Positions 46,501 to 57,100 of a DNA stretch of 64,000 bases are shown here, one piece after another; position 1 is the first letter of the stretch; each line of letters opens with the position of its first letter. A program made the position numbers and the translations under genes. The stretch is from Tribonema minus (Eukaryota > Sar > Xanthophyceae > Tribonematales > Tribonemataceae). The notes under the pieces are model-generated. The model saw nothing but the letters and a program-made list of their open reading frames with translations, had not been told where the DNA came from and searched no databases. Location: positions 1,054,001 to 1,118,000 of the forward strand of contig JAFCMP010000514.1 of assembly GCA_017506865.1 (NCBI GenBank), read 5' to 3'.

Positions 46501-48923
46501 AAAGCAGGCTGTGCAGACGCGCACCCAAAGTAGAGCGTGCGTTGCGCGCAGTTGCAGTGTCGCCCGCAAGCGCAACATCAGCAAGCACTTCAATTCTGGT
46601 AACTTCAACTGTTGACACTCCAACACAGTGGTGCGTGCTGTGACGTACCCTTGTATCACAGTAGTCGTGCAGTGCTCACAACTGCTCATCCTCTAGTGCG
46701 ACGCAATATCGGTGCTAAAGCACACTCGTCTGGCGACGCAATGGGTGACCATGCTTTCGTGCTCGCGATGGCGATGCTCGTCAGCGATGCATGGCCAGAT
46801 GAATGAATTACCTAATGAAGCAACCTAATCACCCCATTCGCCCCACAGTTCATGCTCGCGCTGGCGATGCTCGTCAGCGGCCGAGATGAATGAATTCTCT
46901 AATGAATCAATCAATTCACCCCCCTCGCCCTGCAGTTCATGCTCGCGCTGGCGATGCTCGTCAGCGGCCAGTGGTTCATGAACATAGGCTTCGGCTACTA
47001 TCTCTACGGCAACAAGGGGGGGCTGTACGGGACCAAATCGGGGCTGCCACTGGCCGGCAGCAGCGACGGCGGCGGCGGCGATGGCGACATGCAGATGAAG
47101 GGCATGGATGAGGGGGAGAGTGCGACAGCAGAGCTCAGCATCTACCTGAGCTTTCACGTGGTTCTCGCTACGCTGGTGAGTGATGCGTCCGTCAGTTGCG
47201 CAGTGCTGTGCGCGTTGGTATTGGGGCGAACTTAGCGTGGCATCGCCTCTGTAGCTGTTGTTGGGACTGCCGCGCTGCGCTGTCAACCACATAGGGTAGG
47301 TATCGCGGTGATGCATATGTACATACCCAACGGTTACGCCCTGTTTGTGTCACATGCTCGCGACTAGTGCACATTGTTTGAGGTGTAGATGTAACCAATG
47401 CGCGATGTTCTGACCCGACACTCGGGCCGCAAGCAGACAATTGAAGCGGAAGGATCCACCGCATGGGTTTCCCCAGCAATCGAAACATTGAGCAAGCTGC
47501 CCTTGGCTCTGACACCATGCAGTGCTACCATCACTAACCAACACTCCGCCTTGCTCAAAACCGTCACGCCGCGCAGCTGCTCTGCATACAGTATGCGACG
47601 CTGCGCCACATGGTAGTAGTGTTTGTGGGCGGTTAACTGCTGTAACTGTAACTACGAGCAGACACGAGCCACAGCTGAACACGGAATAAGCCTACATCAT
47701 AACAGCAACTACCCTATCTAAATCGATCAAACACCAACGGTTTCCCTGCTTGAAACTGTCGCGCCGCGCTGCTGCTCTGCATACAGTACGCGTCGCTGCG
47801 CCACGTGGTTGCAGTTTTGTGGGCGGTTGTAACTGTATTCGTGAACAGGCACGAACCACAGCTGACCAAAGAACAAGGCTACATGTACATACTTCAATAG
47901 CAGCGACCTCATTAGTAACCATCACCCCCTGCTCAAAACTGTCGCGCCGCGCAGCTGCTCTGCATACAGTACGCGACACTGCGCCACGTGGTATCAGTGT
48001 TTGCGGGCGGTTTGTAATCTGCTGCAACTGTAACTGCGAACAGACACGAGCCACAGCTGAACACGGAACAAGCATACACCATATGTAACAGCAACGTGCT
48101 TATTGGAATCGATCAATCACCAACGGTTTCCCTGCTTGAAACTCTCGCGCCGCGCAGCTGCTCTGCATACAGAACGCGACGCTGTGCCACGTGGTTGCAG
48201 TTTTTTGGGCGGTTGTACTGTATTCGCGAACAGACACGAACCACAGCTGGCCACAGAACAAGGCTACATGTACATACTCCAATAGCGGCGACCTCATGGG
48301 TAACCATCATCCCCCTGCTCAACCCTGTCGCGCCGCGCAGCTGCTCTGCATACAGTACGCGACCCTGCGCCACGTGGTAGCAGTGTTTGCGGGCGGTTTG
48401 TAATCTGCTGCAACTGTAACTGCGAAGAGACACGAGCCACGGCTGAACACGGAACAAGCATACACCATATGTAACAGCAAGGAGCTTATTGGAATCGATC
48501 AATCACCAACGGTTTCCCTGCTTGAAACTCTCGCGCCACGCAGCTGCTCTGCATCCAGTACGCGACGCTGCGCCACGTGGTTGCAGTTTTGTGGGCGGTT
48601 GTAACTGTAGCTGCGAACAGACACAAACCACAGCTGACCACAGAACAAGGCTACATGTACATACTCCAAAATAGCAGCGACCTCATCAGTAACCATCGCC
48701 CCCTGCTTGAAAATGTCGCGCCGCGCAGCTGCTCTGCATACAGTACGCGACGCTGCGCCATGTGGGCATGCTGGAACCAGAGGACGAGCAAGAAAGCGCC
48801 GCCGCCGGCAGCTCCTCCAAGGATGCCAGCTTCCAGATGCTCCCCCTGGCGCGTTCCACAGACTCAGAGCCGTTCCTGCACCGGCCCGCCAGACCGAGTC
48901 CCCTGGACTCTACCGAGGTTTGA
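43526..48923 (+). CDS. TMEM45 / DUF716 family multi-pass membrane protein
   Basis: Six exons, 43526-43645, 44706-44825, 45230-45372, 46154-46271, 46936-47175 and 48744-48923 (TGA), join in phase to 306 aa. The family signature is present in order. The N-terminal GHIGPGLFLATWGLF matches GHxxPGxxF..GLW. LHHFTLYAIGMFDGLL comes next, then FQAHNTGAAMFVGFH, where family members have a histidine-bearing helix. QWFMNIGFGYYLYG and a final LSFHVVLAT helix complete it. About seven hydrophobic segments are visible. Residues about 206-240 form a Gly/Asp-rich loop between helices, and the last 50 residues are a polar tail. The molecular role of the family is poorly known. The first intron is assumed to join MIK to FYG; a missed exon is possible but phase does not require one. 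Confidence 0.85.
45376..45515 (+). repeat. TTAGGG-type tract and a copy of the 3' edge of TMEM45-like exon 3
   Basis: Directly after the real donor (45372/45373) comes a degenerate GGGTTA tract (45376-45416). A copy of about 75 bases of the exon end follows, with donor GTGAGA at 45508/45509, 136 bp downstream of the real one. The copy has a single obvious change near its end (CATCCACAA for CTTCCACAA). Confidence 0.93.
46272..46560 (+). repeat. Copies of the 3' edge of TMEM45-like exon 4
   Basis: The exon end GATACATACCCAACCAGGCC, then GTGCAG and the donor GTGCGCACTTG, recur. There is a good copy with boundary 46429, a partial one at 46347 and a diverged one near 46520. The intron part of each unit repeats TTGAAGTAGAGCTTG and GTGCAGTTGCGG. 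Confidence 0.88.
46755..46935 (+). repeat. Copies of the 5' edge of TMEM45-like exon 5
   Basis: TTCATGCTCGCGCTGGCGAT, then GCTCGTCAGCGG with a CCACAG acceptor at 46848/46849, lies 87 bp before the true exon start at 46936. A more diverged copy lies at about 46755-46790. Use of the first copy would run into a stop (GAATGA) after ten codons. Confidence 0.9.
47570..48743 (+). repeat. Six-copy tandem array of the 5' edge of TMEM45-like exon 6
   Basis: The unit carries GCTCTGCATACAG (acceptor) and the exon start TACGCGACGCTGCGCCA. Extra exon starts are at 47592, 47787, 47970, 48173, 48356 and 48559, ahead of the real one at 48744. Spacings are 195, 183, 203, 183, 203 and 185 bp. The alternation suggests a two-unit higher-order repeat of about 386 bp. 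Only the last copy continues into the open terminal exon. Confidence 0.95.
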
Positions 48924-48993
48924 GCCAAGTGTCGCGCCAGCGTTTGGCGGTTTCTGTGTGACGGTCGCCTGGGGGGCTTGGGGGGAGGGGCTT

Positions 48994-48998
48994 TGTAA
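48994..48998 (+). terminator. TGTAA polyadenylation signal
   Basis: TGTAA occurs 71 bases after the TGA of the TMEM45-like gene, the usual green-algal signal at the usual short distance. A five-base word can occur by chance. Confidence 0.5.
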
Positions 48999-51117
48999 AG
49001 CGCTATGTCTTCACAGCCCTGAGGTGCGGGAGTCCCAGCTGTGTGATTGGGTGACAGTTAAAAGTCCCTACTTCAACTTCTGGGGACGACGTCCCCTCGC
49101 TGCTGCCGCGCTCTATGCCAAACGCGATCGCCCTGCGCGATGCGTTCCGCCAAACATCGGCAGACTCAGGGGTTGTGTGCACTGACACAGTGCACTGTAT
49201 TGTAGCGCGCGGCTTTGCACCCGGCAGAACCGGCCCCTCCTGCGCTTTCAATCCTGCAGGAACTGTCCAATGTAGAATCCTGTGGCTTCGTACCGGGAGG
49301 GGGGGGGGGTTATGTATTGCGGCAGCAGCAGGCAGCAGCGCTCCACACCGTGGAGCACAGTCATTCTGAGTGTGTCTTTGTCGCAAAATTCTGGCAGGCT
49401 AGCCATGCACCTTGTTGAAAGTGCACAGACCGAAAGGAACAGTGCCAGCCCACTGCAGCTGCCGGCGCTGCTGTGGAGGCTGCGCGTAGTCACACGAGCT
49501 TTTTTTGGTGCGTAAGGCGGTCCTTCTGGCCACATTGCATGTACCAGGCTTGCATACACCAACAGCACTATCGATATGGCCCGCTTACACGGTCTTGTGT
49601 TTCAAGTTGCAATTTTCAAAGGCAAACCCTTCTTGTGCTGGCTGCTGACGATTACCCTATCACTTACCTTAACCCTAACCCTAACCCGCAAGTACCCTAT
49701 CACGGGGGGCTATCGATGATGCAGTGCTCATCTGCATGTTGCATGTCGTGTTGCAGCCATCTGTGCTTCAAATTGGCACGCCATCAGTGTTGTGGTGTTG
49801 CACTGTTGTAATATGGGTGCGATTACTAATCCTTCCAAAGAAAAGTCAATTACAGCCCATGCTGTAGCACGTCGTTCCCCCAGGAATGTCAAGTTGAGAT
49901 CACTGAAGTTGGGAGGAAGAACAACCCTCAGCTCTTACATTTCTGCTTGTGGCATTCTGCACTGTGCGGATGCACAAGGACTTAATATGCGCTGATCCTG
50001 TGTCAAAGCAGCACCTCAGGAACGAACAAGATACACAGACACTTCCTGCTGAGCTTGCGATCGGTTGCGGCAATGAATGTCAAGGCTTTGTGACTTTCAT
50101 ATGTGCGTGAGCTCCGCAAGAAGTACGCTAGGCATACACTGCTAAACCAGTTGCTTTTCTGCACATGGCATAGAAATGGTACGTATGGACTTGTATTTAT
50201 AGAAATGTATTCATAGAAATGGTACAAGTGTTACGTTGATAAAAGGCGAGTGACATGACAACTGTTGAACTGAGTGTCACCTGCCAGACACAGCTCATAC
50301 CCGAATCTGTCAGGGTGCACGCAGGCAGGGGAGCAACAGCACATGACTATGTTTGGCTAATTACAAATGGACGTGTGATACATTACTTATGTATGGCAAC
50401 TTGACCAACTGGCATCGAATGAGTTGGGAAGCGGTGAACAGGGGTTGTGAGAAGCAGACTTGGGCGCACACGATTTGCCACGTACGCGACATTGGTGCGC
50501 AAGCGCATGTGCCAAACGCTCGGTGTCACAGGCCTGCTGTGTTGGTCAACGCAGCAAGACCCAACTGTGGCCATTCAGCCCACGACACTGAGGGGAGGGG
50601 GAGCAGATAACGGGAGGGGGGGGGGGGGGGGGGGATAGCGACAATCAAGATACGCATGATTGTTCGAGCACACTGGCGCTCGATACGGAGGGGCGGACGC
50701 AGTTGCTGCGTCCATGTGTCACATGCGCCCACTACAGCAGCGGATACCGTTCGCCGCCTCTAGTGTAGCACGTGAACCTCAAGTAGGTTGCGTCTGACTC
50801 ATCGATTACAGCTGCACTCGCTTCCTTTTTGCGTTTGCGCTACAAATAATGGTGGCCATGATGGCACATCTTCAGCATACCTGCACAACAGGCGCTGCTA
50901 CTCAGCTGCTGCTGCAATACTACCAAGCAGGTACAGCACACGGCTGCTGCTGCCTCTGCTGCTGCTGCGAGTGCTGCTCTGCATCCGTTAAGCGTTGCGG
51001 TCTTCTTAATCCTGGCAAACACTAAGGAACTGGCTCTACAACCGCAGGCCGCGCTCATGTTGAGCGCTGTCACATTGCCGCCTTGCCATGAGCACCGCCG
51101 CTGCTGCCGCTGCTGCA
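48999..51117. other. Intergenic between convergent genes
   Basis: No gene is supported. It contains CCCTAA units at 49669-49688 and a long G run at about 50617-50635. The 3' ends of the TMEM45-like and TBC genes face each other across it. Confidence 0.55.
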
Positions 51118-54100
51118 TCACCGCCCAAAGAAGGCGAGGCCGCTGCTGCCGCTGCCGCCGCCGCCGCCAACACGCGATGTTGCCTCTGGCGTGGCGAGCA
51201 CTGCTGGCGTGGCGGCAGCAGCAGCAGCAGCATCGTCCGCCGCTGCAGCAGCAGCGGCGCGCACCGCCGCGGCGGCGCCGGCGTCGCCGAGATAGAACTC
51301 GGCCTCCAGCTCACGGAGCAGCGCTGCGTCGCAGGGGATGGCGCGCGAGCGCGCGAGCAGAGCGTCCGCGCGCAGCACCTGTGAAAGTGCACAAGCATAT
51401 GGGGTTGTGTCAGGCGCGCAGTGCGCTGTAGCGATGCATGCGGTGCGAAGCGAGTAGAAGCAGTTGGTGGATCGCCGGTGGTAGCGGGAGGCGCGGCGGA
51501 TTCACAGTCATTCTGTTGCAGGAACGTCACCTCTGCTGTTGCAGGAACGCCACCTCTGCCACGAAGTCGTCGGGCGGTGATGGCTGACGCACGGCGGCGA
51601 CTGAGATGAAATCTCTCGTGACATGACTATCACTCTACACTTCACAAGAATAGTACTTCAAGCAAGTATGAATTGTTTTCTGGAAGTACAAAGGTGGCTT
51701 CCCGGAAGAGGCGTCGCCTCCGCCAATTCGTCGTCAGCGGCGATGGCGGACGCGTGGCGCGCTAATGACATGCATTCAAACTTATCATGATAGTAATTTG
51801 TCTACTGTAAGAAACGTCACCTCAGCCAGAGAGTCGTCGTCGGCGATGACGGATGCGCGGCGGCGTGCGCTCGCTGGCAGCACATCGACTAAGATACCCC
51901 CTAACTAGAACCCCTGATGACATGACGATCACTCTGTAGTTATCATGAACACTTGTTCATTTCATGAATGAAAGCAGGTTCTTTCTGGAAGAGACGTCAC
52001 CTCCGCCAGGGAGTCGTCCGCGGCGATGGCGGAAGCGCGGCGGCGCGCAAATGACATCACTCCCAGCATGATACTTTCGAAGTATGGTACTGTTGTAATT
52101 TGTATACTGCAAGCGGCGTCACCTCTGCCAGGGAGTCGTCGGCGGCGATGGCGGACGCGCGGCGGCGCGCGCGCGCCGGCGATGCCCCAAACAGCAGCGC
52201 GCGCGGGCAGCGCATCGCGCGCAGCACGCCCTCCATGGGCAGCGGCGTGAGCTGCGGCGCGAGCTCGATGAGCACTGCCGCGGCGACGCGCAGCAGCGCG
52301 GGCCAGCGCTCGGCGACAAAGAGGTCCAGCACGCGCGCCGCCGCCGTGCGCCTGGGGCGTTGAGGAGTGAGATAGGGGGGTGTGAGTGTGTGTGCGTGAG
52401 GGGTGGGGGTGTGGGGGGTGAGGGGTGAGGCAGGGGGCGCCGTGCGTCTACGCATGTGCAAATGAATGAAGGGGGTGGGGGGTCATCCGAACGTGTCGTG
52501 GCACTGAAAGAGCGTGATGTGACGGTACTGCTCGAAGTGCACGGGCACCTCTACAGGAAGTACTTCTACCCAGCAGTCGAGGTAATGCGCATGGCTGAGC
52601 CGAGATTACAGCGCAGCATAGCTTATCCGCTCATGTTGTGGCACTGGCAATGCGTGATCAACAGTTACATATCTGGAGTACCTGCGCACTTTTACTTCAA
52701 GCACGCAGCAGCACGGCTCAGCAGAGGCTACAACGCGGCGTGGCTCACCCAAACGTGTCGTGGCACTAAAGAAGCGTGATTAACATACGCTTCTTGAAGT
52801 ATATTCACTTCAAGTACACACAAAGTATATACACTTGAAGAACTTCAGATACACAGGCCGCATGGCTGCTCACCCGAATGTGTCGTGGCACTGGAAGAGC
52901 GTGATGAACCATCGACTCGCAAACATGCCCAGGCTGACACCGACCACCGCTAGGTGCGATGTGAGGTCTGGCGCGTGCGTCTTGAGCAAGCGCTGCAGAG
53001 ATTATCAGCCGAAAGTGCAATAGTGAAAGGGGGGGTAAAGAAAGGGGGGTCAGATCATGCAGAGATATGAAAACGAATTCAAATATCGTAGAGCTCTACG
53101 TGACAAGGGATGGTTAGCCGCAAGTGCCTTTCACCATAAACATACGAATTGTGCAATCGGGTGTGTGTGTAGGGGGGAGGTCAGCAATGTGAGTCGGCCG
53201 ACAAAGGCGCACCGATTCACCGCCCTCTGGCTGCAAGAGCAACCATGAACGTCAAAACCTGCACCAAGAGGTGTTCAAATCAGTAATCACGTTCAAACTT
53301 CAACCCATTGTGTACCGTAAGTGACACGGAAACATTGCTAGAGCAATGGAAACAGGGCTAGCATTTGAAATGGTTGAACAAGCCACCTCCAGCGCAAACA
53401 AAGCGCAAACTCCAAGCAGCGCAGCACTTCGCACCCCACAAACTCAGGTGTAGTCATTATTATACACTCGATGACAAATGAAAAAAAAAAGTGTTCAAAG
53501 GACATTTGGAATAGCGCAGCACTGCTGCAACGCACCTCCAGCGCGAACAGCGCAAACTCCAAGCAACGCAGCCCAGGTGCTGCAGCCCACCTACAAAGCA
53601 AACTTAGCAAGCACTCAAATACGGCAGCACTGGTGCTGCAGCCCACTTTCAGCGCAAAGAGAACCAAGGACTACACAGTGCTGTGACTCACCTCCAGTGC
53701 AAACAGCGCAAAATCCAAGCAATGCAGCACCTTGTTACATAAACTCAGGACTTCGGAGTAGTCATTACACGCTTGACAACTTACTCATGTTCAAACAGTA
53801 CTTCAACTAGAGCAGTACAGCTGTGACTGACCTCCAGCGCAAACAGCGCAAATTCCAAGCGGTGCAGCCCAGGCGCCCACACCCCCTCCATCCCCAGCCT
53901 GTCGCTGATTCCCACCAGCGCCCAAAACGCCGTCTCCTCGTCGCCCCCCGCCGCCTCCAGTAGCGCCAGGCCAACAAAGTTCATGCCCTGAGCAGCGGTG
54001 CAGAAGACGGCATGTGAGAAGGGGGGGAAAGGGGGTGTCCAGGGCGACTACGCAAGTCAGCGGGGGGGTGTGGCTATTGCGCCGCAGCAGCAAGACGCAG

Positions 54101-57100
54101 CTGCAGCCTGCGGCGCTAGCGACGCGCGCATGTGGACTCTCAAATTGAGCGCTTTCTTCCGCATGCGTCTCGAGTCCGCCGTTTCAAGCGCACACGGTTC
54201 AGGCGGCGAGCGCGGCGCGGTGACGCACCTGGCAGTAGCTGACGCGGCGCCAGCGCACGGCGAACGCGCGCAGCGCGCGCCTCAGGCGGCAGCGCAGCTC
54301 CGTCTGGTGCGCGCTGTCGCCTGTGGCGCCTCCTGCGCAGTCACCATCGCCGCCTCCGAACACTCCAAACTCCGCCGCCGCAGCCTCCTCCATGTACCCC
54401 GCCCGCAGAGCGCTGCTGCCGCTGCCGCCGCCGCTGCCGACGTCGAAGTGGCCTGCTTCGTCCGCATTGCCGTCGCCGCCGCCGCCGGCGCTGCCCACGC
54501 TGCTGCTGCCAGCGCTGCCGACGCTGATGTCGGCGGTCGTGCCGCTGCCGCGGTGCGCGCCGCGCGGCAGCAGCGCCGGGCGCGTGCGCGCCAGATCCGC
54601 CTCTATCACCTTGAAGCTGGCCCACACCTGCTGCTGCGCTTGGTCCAGGGCAGCTGCCGCGCCGCCGCTGCTGCCGCCGCCGCTGCCGCCATCACTGCCT
54701 GCAGCGGCGGCGCTGCCATCGCCGCTATCGCCGCCATCATCTGCGGCAGCTGCGGCGCACGCGATCGCATCCGCCTCCGCGCAGAGCTGCGCATACACGC
54801 CAGAAACGCAGCCGGCGGCGGCGGCAGCAGCGCCGCCGCGAGGCGTGGCAGCGGCGGCGGCGCACGACGCCGCGCCCAGCCACGCCGGCCTGCTGAAGAG
54901 GATCTGGATGTAGAGCGCGGCGCGGCGCTGCGGCGGCAGCGCTCCCGCCCTCAGTCGCGCCACCAGCAGCGGCGGCGAGTTGGCCACGATGCGCCGCCAC
55001 CGCGCGCACACGCGCGCCGCCGTGCACAGGTCCGCCAGGTCCAGCAGCGGGGACGCCGCGGCAAGAGCGCGCGCCGCCGCCGCCGCGCCGCCGCTGCCGC
55101 CAAGCAGCTGCAGCGGCAGCGCCGTCCTATCTGCGCCGTCCCGCAGCTGTAGCTGTTCCTCGTCGTCCAGCGCCGCAGCTGCCGCTGGTAACGCTACGAC
55201 ATCCGCTCCCGCCGCCGCTGCATCAGCCCCCGCCGCCGCCGCTTCGTGTTCCGCCATCAGAGCCGCGGCGGCGGCGCCGGCTGCGGCCGCGGCGTCGTAC
55301 GCCGTCGCCGCGCGCGCACGGCTGTCGCCAGGGCTGGCGTTCGACACCGCGGGGCTGGCTGCGATAGTGAGCAGCGCGCCTGTCTCCTCTCGCCCCGAGC
55401 CCAGCTCCATGCGCAGCGGCGAGGCGCCGTAGTCGAACGCGCGCGCGGCGGCGGCGGCGGCGCCGCTGCGCCGGTGCAGCGCCGGCGGCGACGACAGCGC
55501 GCGCACGCCCGCGCCGTCGCTGCTGTCGAGCGTTGACAGGCGGCGGCGCGGCAGCGCGGGGGGCAGCGCGCGTCGCGACAGCGGCGGCGCGCCGTTGACG
55601 GCGCTGCCGCCGTCGCCCGAGGCGGAGCACGAGCGGTGCGGCCGGCGGCGGTAGCGCGGCGGCGACGGCGGCAGCGGCGCCTGCGGCTGTGCTGTGGCGG
55701 CGGTGGCGCCGTCTGCGCTGACAAAGCTGCGGCTGCGCCCGCGTGAGCTTATGCTCGCTGCGACAGCGGCGGATGTGCAGCAGCACGATGGTGAACGCAA
55801 AACGCGAGATAGGTGTCAGGCGCCAGCAGCTGCACACGTGCGGCGCTATGCTCAAAGCTACTGCAGCAGCGGCATCACGCGGCAGCACTGGTGCTGAGCG
55901 GGCTCGGCCCTGAACGGCGTCAGCAGCACCGTGCGCAGCACCGCGCGCACGGCCGCTGCAGCGTGCGTGATGCGAGCGCCCGCGCGTACCCTCGTTGGCC
56001 GCTGCAAGCTGTGCCACGAAAGCGCTTCAAGTTCACCTTGAAGTTCACACTGCAAAAAAGCGCTCGCTCGCGCTCACGCTCACCCTGCCGCGCCGCGCTG
56101 AACCCCGCCCACTCGTCCTCGCTCACTGCGCCGCTGTCGCTGCTGCTGCGCCGCCTCCGCCGCACCAGCGGCATCGGAGACTGCCAGTCCACGGGACCCC
56201 CCTCCCACCCCGGCGCCGCTCCCTCTGTCTCCGCGAGGCTCTTTTCGACGGCGGTTTTAGGGCGCGGAGCGGGGGTGCGCGCGAGGAGCGCAGAGGCAGC
56301 CTGCGGTGTGGACGGCAGCGCTGCTGCGCAGCAGCGGCGGGCACGAGAGAAAGAACTTCGGTAACTTGACCTTTGCATGATTAAGACGGCGGCGGCGCGT
56401 TTGGCGAGCCGGCAAAGGGCAAGCCGGCAAAATGTTGCTGCATTTCAAGCACAACTGTTGGATGTGCAGGCTGTGATGCCGTGCGCGGCGTCACGTGGCC
56501 GCGCCGCTTGCCGCCCCTGAGCGCTGCTGCGGCTCGGTGTGAGGAGCCGCCACGCCCAAAGTGCAGGGCCCACTGATGTCTGCAACTTCAAGGAGCAGAT
56601 GACAGCGAATGACCAAAGTGGTGCGGCATACTTCAACTTCATCAAAGTACTCAACGTGCAGTCACATTGTTGAGAGTGCTACGCGGCCGTTTCAAGAGCG
56701 CGACTCAATGCGTTCGTCTGCCCGGTAGTGCTGTTGTGGTCTGGCAGTGGTTGCGCCGCAAGCTGCAGCGCGTTCTCAGACTTTGCAGACTTGCATTGCA
56801 CACCTCACTCACCTTTGACATCAACTGTCACGGCGGAGCTGGAAGCGTCCACTACGACCAGCAGCTTCTGCGTTGCTGCAGACAGGAATGTCACCTGCAG
56901 GGGCACGCGCAGCAGTGCACAGCAGCACATGGGGAAGCGTTGTGAGGCCTGACAATAGCAATTGTTCATCGTATCCAGCCTTTGGCGATGTGTTTGGGGC
57001 ATGGCAGAGCAAGGGATACATCTCAGATAGTGCAGCACTCTTTGAAGTGTAGTGACTTGAAGTGTAGTGACTTCAACCACTGATGCTGCTATGCACAGTA

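Noticed and set aside
46849-46935. Alternative start of TMEM45-like exon 5 at the upstream copy
   Set aside because: It reads into a stop codon within 15 codons, so it cannot give the family sequence.
47570-48743. CRISPR-like array
   Set aside because: Units of about 190 bp without short regular repeats and spacers, in an intron of a eukaryotic gene; explained by exon-edge copies.
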